This document shows, one piece after another, positions 7,218 to 7,357 of a stretch of 7,357 bases of DNA (positions are counted from its first letter, which is position 1; each line of letters opens with the position of its first letter). A program made the position numbers and the translations under genes. The stretch lies in NCBI GenBank assembly GCA_026397695.1, contig JAPLUJ010000424.1, forward strand, positions 1 through 7,357, in the 5' to 3' direction. Source of the DNA: Verrucomicrobiota bacterium. GTDB taxonomy: Bacteria; Verrucomicrobiota; Verrucomicrobiia; Verrucomicrobiales; Akkermansiaceae. The notes under the pieces were generated by a model. It was not told the DNA's origin and did no database searches. It was given only the letters and a program-made list of their open reading frames with translations.

Positions 7218-7357
7218 TCAGATCACCTGTAAATGCGTGGCTTTGGCGGTGGGTACTGCGCTGCGCGGGATGTGTTGATCGAAGGTGACGAGGCACCCTT
7301 GGTTTTCCACGGCGAGGGCTAGCAGATAGAGGTCAGTCAGATGCTTCGAAGTCAGAA
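7218..7357 (-). CDS. PIN-domain protein, C-terminal end (VapC-like), 5' part outside window
   Basis: Only the last 45 codons and the stop lie in the window; the first complete codon starts at 7355. The peptide reads LTSKHLTDLYLLALAVENQG and then CLVTFDQHIPRSAV, ending in THLQVI. HLTDLYLLALA carries the late acidic residue typical of PIN nucleases, and VTFD the following TxD motif; spacing between the two aspartates is 18 residues, as in VapC-type toxins. If intact, it would be a Mg-dependent RNase, often paired with a small antitoxin gene just upstream, which would be off the right edge. It converges on mdh with a 30-bp gap. The fold call is good; toxin function is inferred from the family only. 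Confidence 0.8.
   Translation of the reverse strand, partial: LTSKHLTDLYLLALAVENQGCLVTFDQHIPRSAVPTAKATHLQVI

Overview
The window is about 60% GC by eye and reads as a chromosomal housekeeping segment from a bacterium, probably of the Verrucomicrobiota (PVC) group. This assignment is inferred. It rests on a long-form SecA (1060 aa) whose motif VI reads QLRGRCARQGDPG, a variant I recall from chlamydial and verrucomicrobial SecA, on a cytosolic-type malate dehydrogenase of the form seen in that phylum, and on two kinds of 9-bp intergenic tandem repeat (an ACCTATAGG type and a CACGAAA type). None of this was checked against a database.

Layout from left to right: a 9-bp tandem repeat at the window edge (1-45). 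Next is a plus-strand gene for a secreted protein of unknown function (74-845), split by an apparent one-base insertion in an A6 run. The converging minus-strand secA follows (942-4124). Upstream of secA on the same strand lies a GNAT acetyltransferase (4244-4714). Beyond it is the C-terminal part of a DUF4143/AAA_14-type ATPase (4814 to about 5716) that has lost its P-loop domain. An AT-richer intergenic stretch (5717-6197) carries two facing CACGAAA-type arrays and a possible structured leader. It is followed by plus-strand mdh (6198-7187). The right edge holds the C-terminal end of a PIN-domain (VapC-like) protein on the minus strand, converging on mdh.

The genes do not form one pathway. 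secA is the motor of Sec protein export and mdh is a TCA-cycle enzyme. The GNAT, the ATPase remnant and the PIN protein are accessory genes of the sort that turn over between core genes. The secreted protein has a Sec-type signal peptide, so it would be a SecA client if made. I found no convincing new multi-gene system. The points most worth checking are the frameshifted secreted gene, the decapitated ATPase beside the inverted 9-bp repeat arrays, and the candidate mdh leader structure.
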